DNA of 64,000 nt. It comes from an uncultured Bacteroidaceae bacterium (GTDB lineage: Bacteria; Bacteroidota; Bacteroidia; Bacteroidales; Bacteroidaceae). A model generated the notes under the pieces. It did not search any database and was not told the DNA's origin. It saw nothing but the letters and a program-made list of their open reading frames with translations. Position 1 is the stretch's first letter; each line of letters starts with the position of its first letter. Of this stretch, positions 17,873 to 28,192 are shown piece by piece. The DNA is taken from positions 1 to 64,000 of the forward strand of contig CAKQYA010000001.1 in the NCBI GenBank assembly GCA_934293005.1, written 5' to 3'. A program made the translations under genes and the position numbers.

Positions 17873-20800
17873 ATGAAAAAACTCTTGACAACAGGCATAC
17901 TTCTGGCATTGGCTGAAGTATCAGCCAATGCACAGCAGCTCGCATTTCCTGAAGCCGCAGGATGGGGACGCTTCGCAACAGGCGGACGCACAGGCTCTGT
18001 ATACCATGTCACAAACCTTAACGACAGCGGCACAGGATCTCTTCGCGATGCCGTGAGCCAGCGCAACCGCATCGTTGTATTCGATGTGGCAGGAGTGATA
18101 AAGCTCAACAGCCGTCTCATATTCTCCAGCAACCTCTACATTGCAGGACAAACGGCCCCTGGCGAAGGAATCACCGTATATGGCAATGCCGTTTCTTTCT
18201 CAGGAGCCAGCAACACCATATGCCGTTACATGCGATTCCGCATGGGCGCAGGAGGCGATGCAGGAAGAGACTGCGCAGGAGTGTCAAACGGAACTAACAT
18301 GATTTTCGACCATTGCTCTTTCGCATGGGGACGAGATGAGACATTTTCCATCAACAGCGATGGGAAGGGCGCATTAGGCGACATAACCATACAGAACTGC
18401 ATCATAGGCCAAGGACTCATGTCACACTCAGCAGGCGGACTCATACAAGCAGACAACATCACCCTGTACCGCAACTTTTATTGCGACAACTCTACACGCA
18501 ACAACAAAGTGAAAGGCAGAAACCAATATGCCAACAACATCGTTTACAACTGGAAGGACGGAGCTTATATCATGGGAGGTGACTCCGAAGGACAAAGCTT
18601 CTGCAACATACAAGGCAACCTCTTCATCAACGGACCTTGCGGCGAAGGCAACGGTTTCTCTGGCGGCAATGCAAACTTCCATTGCTATGTCAACGACAAC
18701 ATACAAGACAACAATCGTGACGGTGTGCTCAATCCTAAAGCCTTGACCAACTTTTCAGGCGCAGATGTGGTAAGCACCCCGTTCTCCTACCCTGCCCTTG
18801 ACATTTGCAAAGCTTCGGAAACTATAGACATGCTATCATCCACAGGAGCATCATTCCCTCAACGCGACTACGCAGACTGCTACATGGTAGACGAAGTCAT
18901 GACCTTTGGCAAGGAGGGTGCCTTCATCTCCAACGAAGCAAGTTTGCCATATGGAACGCCATCCACATGGGATGTGTGGGAAGGCACCAAACCCGCAGAC
19001 ACCGACAATGATGGCATTCCAGACACATGGGAAGCCATCCTTGGCACCGACCCTCACAAAAATGACGCCATGGACATTGCTGGCAACGGCTATACCAACA
19101 TTGAGAACTACCTCAACCAACTGCCCAATACTGCATCTGACCTCACATTCCTAAGGGAACCCATGCTCATTGAGCAGAAGGCATCGACCACTACCACTAT
19201 GCACATCAGCTGGCGCGACTGGACTAAAGGAGAAGAAGGCTTCATCATTGAAACCCAACAAGCAAACGGGACATTCGCAGAAGCAGCACGAACCCAAGCC
19301 AATACAACCACAGCCATTCTCACAGGCCTTGAACCTGGCACGGCTTACACCATACGCATACGCGCCTTCGGCCACAACTGCGCTGATGACATCATATACT
19401 CAAACTACAGCAAGCAACAAATATTCAAGACACGTCCGCTCGAAACTGGCATTGTCGACATCGACACGTACCTCCCGGACGCCACATGGACAGTACAAGA
19501 AGGCGCATGGGACAAGACTTCGCCTGTATGGAACACAACCGACGGCATGTATGCCGACGGCATGAAAGTGCTCTTCAATAAAGAAGCCAGCGTCAGCGTA
19601 GCACAACAAGTGGCGCCTGCATGCGTGGTGGCCAACAGCACTGACGACATCACCATCACAGCTGATGCTGGAGCACTCACAGGCTCCTCCACTGTCAATA
19701 AAGGCGGCACAGGCACATTAACCATTAACGGCGCTCACTCTTACACAGGGGCATCTGTAGCAAACAATGGCATCTATGCCTTCAACATCCTCAAGGACGG
19801 AACCATTCCAAGCGGACTTGGAGCCAGCGAAGAGTTTGCGCAAAACTGGGTGTTCAACGGAGGCACATTCGCATACACAGGAGGCAACACCAGCACCAAC
19901 AGATGCGCCCGTCTACTCAACAAGTCACGGTTCAGCATCATCAATGCGGCAACCACTGTGACTGTCAACGGAGTGTTTGAAGGCAGCAACGACTTCATTC
20001 TATCTGGCAAAGGCACTCTTCAAGTGGGCAAACCATCATTTTTCAACTACACAGGAGCCACTATACTGGAAGGCGGCACACTATATCTTCCGTCTGCTGA
20101 CATTGCAAACAAAGGCATAGGCGCATCCTCTAAACTCATACTTGCAGGCGGCACCCTCAAGACAAAAGGAGAAAGCGAAGGATACGAGACATACAGTTTT
20201 CCTATAGAAGTTGCCGATGGCACCACCTCGCAATTCTCTCCTAACCGCAATTGCTACATAAAAGCCACCGTCACAGGCTCTGGCACGCTACAGTTCAATA
20301 TCCCATACGTTCGTGAATACGTGCAAGGCAATTGGGAAGGGTTCACTGGCACACTCATAGCCAAAGCTGCAAGCCAAGGCAACCTGTTCCTGCTTAACGG
20401 GAGAAATATCCCCAATGCCACCATCGTGCTGAAAAATGGGGCACGTGCCTGCGGATGGGACACCAATGGCAATTATATCCTCGGAGGTCTCTCCGGCGAT
20501 GCAGGCACATACCTCTGCGGTTCAAGCAAGAAAAGCGACGGCTTCAAATGTTCATGGACAATTGGCGGATGCAATAGCAACGAGACATTCCGAGGCATCA
20601 TCAACAACTGGTCATGTTCTGGCAGTGGACACACAGGCACAGTCAGCATAACAAAGACAGGCTACGGACTTTGGCGACTGACAGGCAACAACGACTATAG
20701 CGGCACAACAACGGTGAAACAAGGCACACTCATCATAAACGGCACACATACAGGCAAAGGCACAGTGACAGTCCAGGCAAAAGCCGCTCTCGCTGGCACA

Positions 20801-21364
20801 GGCTGCATCACCGCACCTGTCATTATACAGAACAATGCCATCATCCAAGCTGGCGACACACTCGTGCAGAATAAAGCAGGACTGAAAACCAAAGGCAAAC
20901 TCACAGTGCAATCTGGCGGAATCATACGCATACCGACATCGGTCACAAGCGATGGAGTGACGACTAATTACCTAAGCATTGCAGGAGGAGCCACATTCAT
21001 TAACGCTAAACTCGTGCTCATCAACACTGATGACAACATGTCTTTGGATGAAGGCTATTTGCAAGACACCTGTTTAAACCTTCCCGCCGGCACTGAGATA
21101 AAAGTATTTTCTCCTGCCAGCACAATCACAGGCACAATAAGTTCCATCACTCCAGCCACTCCTGGTGAAGGCAAACAGTGGGACACTGCCGACTTGATAA
21201 AGAAAGGCGTGATAAGGGTTGTCGAAGATTCATCTGTTGGCATAAACAATGTCAACGAATCCTTGCCCCACGAAAACACCACATACGACCTCTCAGGCAA
21301 GAAAGTGGAGAACGGTTACAAAGGAACATTCATCAGCAATGGAAAGAAGATTATAAAACGATAG
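17873..21364 (+). CDS. Secreted multidomain pectate lyase (PL1-like)
   Basis: Large secreted protein, 1163 aa. Signal peptide about 1-21. Residues 22-400 are a parallel beta-helix pectate lyase: AFPEAAGWGRFATGGRTGSV, then GSLRDAVSQ, FDVAGVI, NLYIAGQTAPG, YMRFRMG and DHCSFAWG. A calcium-binding type 3 motif (DTDNDGIPDTWE) follows at about 378-390. A fibronectin III domain covers about 425-522. Residues about 600-1110 carry repeated beta-strand modules of the autotransporter-associated type (GTGTLTINGAHSYTG at 610; LWRLTGNNDYSGTTTVKQG at 928). A short basic tail (NGKKIIKR) resembles type IX sorting ends. It cleaves polygalacturonate by beta-elimination, by family. Confidence 0.88.
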   Translation: MKKLLTTGILLALAEVSANAQQLAFPEAAGWGRFATGGRTGSVYHVTNLNDSGTGSLRDAVSQRNRIVVFDVAGVIKLNSRLIFSSNLYIAGQTAPGEGITVYGNAVSFSGASNTICRYMRFRMGAGGDAGRDCAGVSNGTNMIFDHCSFAWGRDETFSINSDGKGALGDITIQNCIIGQGLMSHSAGGLIQADNITLYRNFYCDNSTRNNKVKGRNQYANNIVYNWKDGAYIMGGDSEGQSFCNIQGNLFINGPCGEGNGFSGGNANFHCYVNDNIQDNNRDGVLNPKALTNFSGADVVSTPFSYPALDICKASETIDMLSSTGASFPQRDYADCYMVDEVMTFGKEGAFISNEASLPYGTPSTWDVWEGTKPADTDNDGIPDTWEAILGTDPHKNDAMDIAGNGYTNIENYLNQLPNTASDLTFLREPMLIEQKASTTTTMHISWRDWTKGEEGFIIETQQANGTFAEAARTQANTTTAILTGLEPGTAYTIRIRAFGHNCADDIIYSNYSKQQIFKTRPLETGIVDIDTYLPDATWTVQEGAWDKTSPVWNTTDGMYADGMKVLFNKEASVSVAQQVAPACVVANSTDDITITADAGALTGSSTVNKGGTGTLTINGAHSYTGASVANNGIYAFNILKDGTIPSGLGASEEFAQNWVFNGGTFAYTGGNTSTNRCARLLNKSRFSIINAATTVTVNGVFEGSNDFILSGKGTLQVGKPSFFNYTGATILEGGTLYLPSADIANKGIGASSKLILAGGTLKTKGESEGYETYSFPIEVADGTTSQFSPNRNCYIKATVTGSGTLQFNIPYVREYVQGNWEGFTGTLIAKAASQGNLFLLNGRNIPNATIVLKNGARACGWDTNGNYILGGLSGDAGTYLCGSSKKSDGFKCSWTIGGCNSNETFRGIINNWSCSGSGHTGTVSITKTGYGLWRLTGNNDYSGTTTVKQGTLIINGTHTGKGTVTVQAKAALAGTGCITAPVIIQNNAIIQAGDTLVQNKAGLKTKGKLTVQSGGIIRIPTSVTSDGVTTNYLSIAGGATFINAKLVLINTDDNMSLDEGYLQDTCLNLPAGTEIKVFSPASTITGTISSITPATPGEGKQWDTADLIKKGVIRVVEDSSVGINNVNESLPHENTTYDLSGKKVENGYKGTFISNGKKIIKR

Positions 21365-21444
21365 CAAACACATGTTTTTCTTTCCAACAAAAAGATGCTC
21401 GAAACAAGAGAATGCGAGTTGCACTTTGATTTCACAAAGTGATA

Positions 21445-21480
21445 TTAACCCTAATTGGTCTAATGACCGATTGGGGTTAA
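21445..21480. repeat. 16-bp hairpin downstream of pectate lyase gene
   Basis: TTAACCCTAATTGGTC pairs fully (two G-U) with GACCGATTGGGGTTAA around TAAT. A 7-bp hairpin (CACTTTG / CAAAGTG, 21422-21441) lies just before it. No U tract follows; it may protect the 3' end of the mRNA. Confidence 0.6.
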
Positions 21481-21500
21481 GCACCTCTTAACATAAAAGC

Positions 21501-21533
21501 AGGCCTCGGCAGCAATGCACGCTGCCGAGGCCT
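21501..21533. terminator. Terminator between convergent PL1 and UPF0210 genes
   Basis: Perfect 13-bp stem AGGCCTCGGCAGC / GCTGCCGAGGCCT with a 7-nt loop. The minus strand continues with GCTTTTA, and the plus strand with TGTATTT. Confidence 0.85.
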
Positions 21534-21558
21534 TGTATTTATAAAAACCATCTTCGTG

Positions 21559-22941
21559 TCAGTTCTTAAAACTATGAATAGGCGCAGGTATTCTGCCTCC
21601 TCTGTCAACAAACCTCTGACTTGAAAAACTGTTTACTGGCATGATTGGAGCATAACCCAACAATCCGCCAAACTCCACAGTATCTCCAAGGCTCTTGCCC
21701 ACCACAGGAATGATGCGAACAGCCGTAGTCTTCTGGTTAACCATGCCTATGGCACTTTCATCAGCAATGATGCCAGCTATGGTAGTGGCGGAAGTGTCAC
21801 CTGGAATAGCTATCATATCAAGTCCAACAGAACATACGCATGTCATAGCCTCCAGTTTCTCTATTGTCAAAGCTCCCGCTTCCACAGCATCAATCATGCC
21901 TTGGTCCTCAGAAACAGGGATGAACGCTCCTGACAGGCCACCGACATAAGACGATGCCATGACACCTCCTTTCTTGACTTGGTCGTTGAGCATAGCCAAG
22001 GCAGCCGTTGTGCCTGGAGCACCAGGATGTTCAACACCTATGCATTTGAGAATGTCCGCCACAGAATCGCCCACCGCTGGCGTAGGCGCCAAACTCAAAT
22101 CAATGATGCCAAATGGAACGCTAAGGCGTCGGCTTGCTTCTTGTGCCACCAACTGGCCCACACGCGTAATCTTAAACGCCGTGCGCTTTATAGTCTCGCA
22201 AAGCACTTCAAAATTGGCCATTCCATCCGCAGCATTCTTATCCATCTGCTCAAGAGCATACTTAACCACACCAGGACCGCTGACTCCCACGTTAATAATG
22301 GCATCTGCCTCTGATACGCCATGAAATGCACCTGCCATAAATGGGTTGTCATCAGGCGCATTGCATAGCACGACCAACTTGGCGCATCCAAGAGAGCCTT
22401 TATCCTTTGTCTCCTCTGCCGTCTGCTTGATTATATCGCCCATCAAGCGCACTGCATCCATATTGATGCCAGTCTTGGTGGAACCCACATTTACGCTTGA
22501 GCATATATACTCTGTGCTGGCCAAAGCCATCGGAATGCTGCGTATGAGCAGTTCATCACTCTTCGTCATTCCTTTTGACACAATGGCCGAGTAACCTCCA
22601 AGAAAGTTGATTCCAACGGTCTTTGCTGCCTTGTCGAGTGTCTTTGCTATCTGAACGTAGTCGCCAGGAGTGCGGCAGCACGAACTGCCCACCAACGAAA
22701 TAGGCGTGATGCTGATGCGCTTGTTGACAATAGGTATTCCATACTCCTTTGAAATGTCCTCGCCTGTCTTCACCAAATCGTGAGCCAGAGTGGTAATTTT
22801 ATCATATATCTTCTTGCATGTCACATTCAAGTCTGTGTCTGCGCAGTCAAGAAGACTTATTCCCATTGTGATTGTTCTGACGTCAAGATTCTCTTGTTCG
22901 ATCATCTTGTTCGTTTCAAACACCTCTTGTAGATTTATCAT
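21559..22941 (-). CDS. UPF0210 family protein (PFL-like fold)
   Basis: A 460-residue member of UPF0210/DUF711, structurally related to pyruvate formate-lyase but without its glycyl-radical motif. The start [22 protein letters not shown] and the segments [26 protein letters not shown] and [11 protein letters not shown] are typical. The biochemical role is not established. It follows an ACT-domain gene by 24 bp in the same orientation, the usual pairing for this family, which suggests that a small ligand regulates it. Cytoplasmic. Confidence 0.88.
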   Translation of the reverse strand: MINLQEVFETNKMIEQENLDVRTITMGISLLDCADTDLNVTCKKIYDKITTLAHDLVKTGEDISKEYGIPIVNKRISITPISLVGSSCCRTPGDYVQIAKTLDKAAKTVGINFLGGYSAIVSKGMTKSDELLIRSIPMALASTEYICSSVNVGSTKTGINMDAVRLMGDIIKQTAEETKDKGSLGCAKLVVLCNAPDDNPFMAGAFHGVSEADAIINVGVSGPGVVKYALEQMDKNAADGMANFEVLCETIKRTAFKITRVGQLVAQEASRRLSVPFGIIDLSLAPTPAVGDSVADILKCIGVEHPGAPGTTAALAMLNDQVKKGGVMASSYVGGLSGAFIPVSEDQGMIDAVEAGALTIEKLEAMTCVCSVGLDMIAIPGDTSATTIAGIIADESAIGMVNQKTTAVRIIPVVGKSLGDTVEFGGLLGYAPIMPVNSFSSQRFVDRGGRIPAPIHSFKN

Positions 22942-22965
22942 AGTCTGAATTTATGAATTATTCCA

Positions 22966-23238
22966 TTAGATACGGTGCATCTTGTCAAAGATATCCTCAA
23001 GCTGGCATCTCACCTGCACACCTGTGTCTACGCCAATCTCTGTCAGTTCGTCACTGATGTCTGAAAATGCCTTTTCCGACTTGGTCAGGTCTACAATCAT
23101 CATCATATTGAAATACTCCTGAACGATTGTTTGAGAGATATCGAGAATGTTAATCTGATTACCGGCAAGATATGTACATACACGTGCGATGATGCCCACG
23201 GTGTCCTTGCCCACAACTGTAATAATTGCTCTTGTCAT
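22966..23238 (-). CDS. ACT domain protein (UPF0237)
   Basis: A single ACT domain, 90 aa: RAIITVVGKDTVGIIARVCTYL, NILDISQTIVQEYFNMMMIVDL, then a second helix and strand. ACT domains bind amino acids or similar small ligands; this stand-alone type accompanies UPF0210 genes. The open frame extends to 23274, but homologous sequence starts at MTRAIITVVG, so ATG 23238 is chosen. First gene of the two-gene unit. Confidence 0.9.
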   Translation of the reverse strand: MTRAIITVVGKDTVGIIARVCTYLAGNQINILDISQTIVQEYFNMMMIVDLTKSEKAFSDISDELTEIGVDTGVQVRCQLEDIFDKMHRI

Positions 23239-23377
23239 ATTTATATTCTTGGATTTTATTATAATCTTATTCACATTGGCCTTAAAAGCAGGCGCTTTAA
23301 TCTATCTTGCAACAACAATATATGCCATTCTTAGATTTACCGTTTTCCGACTATAAGAACCAATGCCATCATTCTGT

Positions 23378-24022
23378 TCACTTCCACTTGAAGACTTTTG
23401 TAACCCATCCGTCATATGTGTTCAATGAGAAGGTCACGCTGTCAACATTTCTTGGCACAGGCATGGAAAGATACACTTTCTTAGTATACGCCTCGTCGTC
23501 TTTGGAGTTCCTTTTATGCACCAATGAGTAATGTCCGACGCTGTCCTCACTGAACACGCATTGACTGCTGAAATCTCCATTGGTCATCACACCTGCATAG
23601 ATATTGACAAAAGAGCCGCTTTTCCACACACTGATAAGTTTCACGGGATCATGCGGCAAATGTTCTGCGCCTGTAAGCACTTGCCCATTTTTTATCACAC
23701 GAATAGAATCGGCAGGATAAGCCGCATGGCAATAAACCTGTTCCATGCCATAAACAGTCATCACGCCACCATTCAATGTGTATGTTCCCATGACTCTGAC
23801 CACAGTCTTCTTGTCTGCCACCTTTAATTTCTGAGCCGACACATCATAGACTATTCCATTATCAAGAGCCGTGCGCTTTGCCAAACCTTCTGAATCTGTA
23901 GACACAAGCATGAAGTCCTTCACCAACGAAGGCACATCTGCGCCATCATCATCAGAGCATGATGTAAGGCATATGAGACAAAGAATTGCAATTGTCCATA
24001 TCAGCTTGTCAATACACGCCAT
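23378..24022 (-). CDS. Hypothetical lipoprotein, 214 aa
   Basis: Unrecognised lipoprotein. Starting at ATG 24022 gives MACIDKLIWTIAILCLICLTSC, a clean signal with the lipobox Cys at residue 22, followed by SDDDGAD. The start is 1 bp after the stop of the acyltransferase gene, so it is the last gene of that minus-strand operon. The mature part is beta-rich by appearance (alternating hydrophobics, VVRVMGTYTLNGGVMTVYG) with no known motif. The open frame reaches 24046, but that start would spoil the signal peptide. Confidence 0.8.
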   Translation of the reverse strand: MACIDKLIWTIAILCLICLTSCSDDDGADVPSLVKDFMLVSTDSEGLAKRTALDNGIVYDVSAQKLKVADKKTVVRVMGTYTLNGGVMTVYGMEQVYCHAAYPADSIRVIKNGQVLTGAEHLPHDPVKLISVWKSGSFVNIYAGVMTNGDFSSQCVFSEDSVGHYSLVHKRNSKDDEAYTKKVYLSMPVPRNVDSVTFSLNTYDGWVTKVFKWK

Positions 24023-24023
24023 G

Positions 24024-25160
24024 TCATCCTTGCTTAGTGGCCACATTATAGTTACGCAACGGATTTGAATACATTTCCGTCAGTTTTTCTCTCAAGAACT
24101 GATGGTCTGGGTTAGGCACGTCGACCAAAGCTATGCGCGATTCAATATAATCATTGCGACGTCCCTCTAAAGCATCATGATTGATGTCGTAAATGCGATA
24201 GTTCTTATGAATCTCATGGTCAATATGCTCTGCCACCACTTTATAGATGTCGGTTTTGCTGATAGCATCTGGGTCGAGAGTGTCGAGCCATTCATTGATG
24301 CAGTCGGCAGCTTGATAATGCACATGTCCTTTTTGTCCCCAAATGCCAGTCTTCATGTTGTCAAGGTCGTCTTGCTTGCTCTTCTTCCATCCAGGCACGT
24401 CTCTCTTGCACTGGAATTCCTTCGCTTTGAGATAATCACACGGGTCATACTCATACGATATGGCAAGCGGCACAATATTGAGATTACGGATGTTCTCAAT
24501 AATGTCTGCTGTGGTCCGTCCAGCTGTTGGGCCGCCCAAATTCAGCATCTTAAGCACAGAGTCTTGAGTGCGGTCATCCGAATCCTTTGCGCGTCCCTCA
24601 CGTTGGGCAATCCATATGTTCTCATGCTTATCATTGATGGCGAAGTGCATATACTGGCTCATGTGTATCGATGAGCGCAATGTCTCTTTAGGCGACAGGC
24701 CCCTATTAACGATAAACGACTTGTTCATCCTCACCAAGGTCTTTATCCAAGGGTAAATAAGCAGGTTGTTGCCTATAGCAATCTCCACTGTGGTAGAGAA
24801 GCCAGCCTTGAGAAGCATCACATCAAGAAAAGCAGAGTCGAGCACTATGTCACGATGGTTGGACATGAAGGTGTAGTTGCACTTTCTGTCCAACGAGTCG
24901 GGAAAGACAGCGGAGTGCCCCGTCGTGGCCTTGTGCATGACATAATACACCAAAGGCTTCATCAAACGCTTCTGAAAGTCGAGCGGTGTTTTCACTCCCA
25001 TAAACAGCAGACGAATCAGCCAATTTCTCATATTCTTTGGAATAGGCAGAAATCCACGCAATATTTTGTCAAACTGCCTATCTGCGAGCATGCTGTCTAA
25101 AGCAGCACGCATTTCCCCATCGGAACAAGGGCGTATGTCATCAAAATCTGATAGTGTCAT
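24024..25160 (-). CDS. PlsC-like acyltransferase
   Basis: Membrane-associated acyltransferase, 378 aa. The catalytic NHxxxxD motif appears as SNHRDIVLD (about residues 100-108), with a second block IAQREGRAKDSDD that fits the family's substrate site. Bacteroidota proteins of this length are usually called 1-acyl-glycerol-3-phosphate acyltransferase or glycerol acyltransferase; whether it makes phospholipid or acylates another lipid is open. It lies between ddl and a lipoprotein gene in a tight envelope operon. Confidence 0.82.
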   Translation of the reverse strand: MTLSDFDDIRPCSDGEMRAALDSMLADRQFDKILRGFLPIPKNMRNWLIRLLFMGVKTPLDFQKRLMKPLVYYVMHKATTGHSAVFPDSLDRKCNYTFMSNHRDIVLDSAFLDVMLLKAGFSTTVEIAIGNNLLIYPWIKTLVRMNKSFIVNRGLSPKETLRSSIHMSQYMHFAINDKHENIWIAQREGRAKDSDDRTQDSVLKMLNLGGPTAGRTTADIIENIRNLNIVPLAISYEYDPCDYLKAKEFQCKRDVPGWKKSKQDDLDNMKTGIWGQKGHVHYQAADCINEWLDTLDPDAISKTDIYKVVAEHIDHEIHKNYRIYDINHDALEGRRNDYIESRIALVDVPNPDHQFLREKLTEMYSNPLRNYNVATKQG

Positions 25161-25228
25161 ATGGTGTATGTTTTAATGAGACCAAATCTTGATACTCTGG
25201 CTGCATAAGCCTCACATGCTTCAAGATT

Positions 25229-26224
25229 TCATCCTAACTTGTCTTCTATTATCTCGTTTAGCACGTCGTGCATTTCCATGCCTGCGGCACGAACTTGCTG
25301 CGGTATGAAACTTGTTGCTGTCATGCCTGGTGTGGTGTTTATCTCAAGCATGTTGACAACATCATCACCTGCTTCATTTTTGCCTATAATATAGTCGATG
25401 CGAATGATGCCAGAAGCGCCGAGTATATCATAAATAGCACCAGTGAGAGCCTGCACACGCTTGGTGGTTTCTTCTGACAAGCGCGCTGGGGTGATTTCCT
25501 CCACCAGTCCGTTGTATTTGGCGTCATAGTCGAAGAAATCTGTCTTAGGAACCACCTCTGTGATAGGCAGCACCTTCAATCCACCCGACTTTGTACGATA
25601 GACGCCGTTGCTGATTTCAGTACCCTTAAGCTCACTCTCAATAAGCACCTCATCACTCTCGTTCATTGCCTTCTCTATGGAAGGAATCACATCATCAATG
25701 GTTTTGCAATGAGTGACGCCAAAACTTGAGCCTCCTGCATTAGGCTTGATGAAACAAGGCAAGCCAACAGTTGCCACCACTTGCTTTGGATCAACCTCTT
25801 GTCCCTTGCGAACCAACATGTCTTCTGCAACCTTCACGCCAAAGTTCTTCAAGAACTGGTTCAGCGCGAACTTATTGAATGTAAGCGACTCTATAAGCAC
25901 ACCCGATGTTGAATATGGCACCGAAATCAAATCAAAATATCCTTGCAGCGTGCCATCTTCTCCAGGAGTGCCATGTATGGTGATATATGCATAATCAGGT
26001 TTCACGTCCTTGCCCCATTCATCCTTGAAGGAAAAGTTGTGTCTATACACAGGCGACAACTTACCGCTCGGGAGATGAGCATACCAACCCTCATGACTTA
26101 TCTCAACGATGTAAACATCATACTTTTCTTTGTCAATCCATGAATAAATGCCTGCCGCACTTCTAAGCGACACATCGTGTTCAGAGCTGTCTCCTCCTGC
26201 CACAATAGCAATAATCTTTTTCAT
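25229..26224 (-). CDS. ddl: D-alanine--D-alanine ligase
   Basis: ATP-grasp ligase, 331 aa, that joins two D-alanines for peptidoglycan. The N-terminal KKIIAIVAGGDSSEHDVSLRS, the IKPNAGGSSFGV loop (about 159-170) and the C-terminal EINTTPGMTATSFIPQQ (metal and substrate binding) are all intact. Length and motif order are normal. In a minus-strand operon with a PASTA protein and RluD upstream and an acyltransferase downstream. Cytoplasmic. Confidence 0.96.
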   Translation of the reverse strand: MKKIIAIVAGGDSSEHDVSLRSAAGIYSWIDKEKYDVYIVEISHEGWYAHLPSGKLSPVYRHNFSFKDEWGKDVKPDYAYITIHGTPGEDGTLQGYFDLISVPYSTSGVLIESLTFNKFALNQFLKNFGVKVAEDMLVRKGQEVDPKQVVATVGLPCFIKPNAGGSSFGVTHCKTIDDVIPSIEKAMNESDEVLIESELKGTEISNGVYRTKSGGLKVLPITEVVPKTDFFDYDAKYNGLVEEITPARLSEETTKRVQALTGAIYDILGASGIIRIDYIIGKNEAGDDVVNMLEINTTPGMTATSFIPQQVRAAGMEMHDVLNEIIEDKLG

Positions 26225-26316
26225 CTTTGTATATTATATATATAATGTGTATGTATTATCATCAATGTTCCTAAACATAGAACCATCTGCCTCACACTAT
26301 CACGAGCCGCTCATAC

Positions 26317-27585
26317 TCATAAATTCATCCCTGCCACATAACCTCGCCATTTTTCCATCAGGACTTTCATGTCATTTGGCCATTCAGAATCAAATAGCAT
26401 GTCCTTGCCTGTGGCCGGATGCACAAAACCAAGGGTCTTGGCATGAAGCACCTGACGAGGGCATATCTTGAAGCAGTTGTCCACAAACTGACGATACTTG
26501 GACGAGTTGGTGCCTTTAAGCACCTGGTTTCCGCCATACCTCTCGTCGCTGAACAACGGATGTCCAAGATGACGCATATGAGCACGTATCTGATGGGTGC
26601 GTCCAGTCTCAAGCACACATTTCACCAGAGTGGTGTATCCAAAACGTTCCATTATATAATAATGTGTCACAGCATGCTTGCCTATTTCGGAGCCTGGAGG
26701 AAACACAGCCATGCGCATCCTGTCTTTGGGATCACGACCTATATTACCCTCTATACGTCCTTCATCTTCGGTGAAGTTGCCCCAAACTAAAGCATTATAC
26801 TCACGTTTTGTAGTCTTATTGAAAAACTGCAAAGCAAGATGCGTCTTTGCCTCTGCTGTCTTTGCCACAACCAGCAAGCCGCTCGTATCCTTGTCTATTC
26901 GATGAACCAAGCCTATCTCCGGATCATTGATGTCATACTGAGGCATATCCTTCAAATGCCAGGCTATAGCATTGAGCATCGTGCCGTTCCAATTGCCAAA
27001 ACCAGGATGCACCACCATGCCTGCAGGCTTATTGATGACCATCAGATAGTCGTCTTCATACACAATGTCGAGCGGTATGTCCTCAGGCGTGATTTTATTC
27101 TCATAATGAGGGCGGTTGAGCATCACCTGGACCACGTCGTCAGGCTTAACTTTATACGATCTCTTGACAGGAGCACCATTGACCAAGATGAAACCTGCAT
27201 CTGCCGCTCTCTGAACCCTGTTGCGAGATGTGTTGCTAAGATGGACAAGCAAAAACTTGTCCACCCTCATCAGTTTTTGTTTCTTGTCCACCACCACTCT
27301 ATGGTGCTCATAAAGTTGGTCATTCTCATCATCTTCATCAAGATTGTCATCAATATCGGCCACATCATCCACGCCAGCAAATTCATTAAAGCCCAACGCG
27401 CCATTGTTCTCGCACCCACTAATGCCAGTTGATGCACCTGATATGTCAGATGACTCCATATCCTGCTCTACCATATATGCCTTATCATCAGCAGCAAGTG
27501 CCTTTGTGCACGCCACACGCTTTTCTCTTTCATTCATCGAATCGCCTTCATTCATCTCCATAAGCCTACTGAGCAAAATCATCAT
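26317..27585 (-). CDS. rluD: RluD-type 23S rRNA pseudouridine synthase
   Basis: RluA-family pseudouridine synthase, 422 aa. An S4 RNA-binding domain (MRVDKFLLVHLSNTSRNRVQRAADAGFILVNG, about 105-136) precedes the catalytic domain with HRIDKDTSGLLVVAKT, where Asp is the catalytic residue, and a TGRTHQIRAHM block. RluD modifies helix 69 of 23S rRNA by family. Unusual is an acidic N-terminal extension of about 95 residues (runs of Asp and Glu) before the S4 domain. The start at 27585 overlaps the PASTA gene by 20 bp; ATG 27561 is an alternative that avoids the overlap. Confidence 0.92.
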   Translation of the reverse strand: MMILLSRLMEMNEGDSMNEREKRVACTKALAADDKAYMVEQDMESSDISGASTGISGCENNGALGFNEFAGVDDVADIDDNLDEDDENDQLYEHHRVVVDKKQKLMRVDKFLLVHLSNTSRNRVQRAADAGFILVNGAPVKRSYKVKPDDVVQVMLNRPHYENKITPEDIPLDIVYEDDYLMVINKPAGMVVHPGFGNWNGTMLNAIAWHLKDMPQYDINDPEIGLVHRIDKDTSGLLVVAKTAEAKTHLALQFFNKTTKREYNALVWGNFTEDEGRIEGNIGRDPKDRMRMAVFPPGSEIGKHAVTHYYIMERFGYTTLVKCVLETGRTHQIRAHMRHLGHPLFSDERYGGNQVLKGTNSSKYRQFVDNCFKICPRQVLHAKTLGFVHPATGKDMLFDSEWPNDMKVLMEKWRGYVAGMNL

Positions 27586-28192
27586 CTAATTCCACATCAA
27601 CGGTATCAACCTCATCACTCACATATATAGAGTCTGACTCACCAGCACCTACGAGCAGTGTCAAAGGTCTGTCTCTCGGTATCATTTCACCAGCATACAC
27701 TTCTTTTCCATTCTGCTTCACACCGACAACAAGCTCCAACGGCTTGCCTTCCACAGGCTCATTCGGAGTAAGCTTAAATCCTAAGCCTGTCAGCGTTGCC
27801 TCAGCTTCACGCAGAGACCCATGGCTCACAACATCAGGCAACTGCACTGTAGGCACATTTCTCATAGCCACTGTAAGATACACAACACGGCCGCCCTTCA
27901 CCTCATATCCCGCCTTTGGCATCTGATCAAGCACCATGCCTGGTGTGGAATACTTGTCATACAAAGAGTCGTTAACCACAGCTACCAAATCTCGCTCTTG
28001 AAGCATGGACTCCGCATCGCCTATCATCTTGCCAGTCACACTGGGAACTTCTATTTTTTCTCCATGATGGGTAAATATGTCAAGCATATAAAATGCAACT
28101 ACAGGCACAGCGATGACCACAATCACCATCGCAACTATACTCATCCAGAACTTCTTAGCATTCTTGCCCTTTAAAAATGTCTTTATCGCCAT
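27566..28192 (-). CDS. Membrane-anchored PASTA domain protein
   Basis: A 208-residue protein with a short cytoplasmic start, one TM helix (about 16-36, SIVAMVIVVIAVPVVAFYML) and periplasmic PASTA repeats: VPSVTGKMIGDAESMLQERDL, then a second (LPDVVSHGSLREAEATLTGLGFKL) and a region between them. PASTA domains bind peptidoglycan stems or muropeptides. There is no kinase or transpeptidase domain. It heads the operon with rluD and ddl, so a cell-wall role is likely. Confidence 0.88.
   Translation of the reverse strand: MAIKTFLKGKNAKKFWMSIVAMVIVVIAVPVVAFYMLDIFTHHGEKIEVPSVTGKMIGDAESMLQERDLVAVVNDSLYDKYSTPGMVLDQMPKAGYEVKGGRVVYLTVAMRNVPTVQLPDVVSHGSLREAEATLTGLGFKLTPNEPVEGKPLELVVGVKQNGKEVYAGEMIPRDRPLTLLVGAGESDSIYVSDEVDTVDVELDDDFAQ

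Noticed and set aside
21559..22941. UPF0210 protein as a second pyruvate formate-lyase
   Set aside because: It lacks the glycyl-radical RVxGY motif and the catalytic Cys pair; only the fold family is related.
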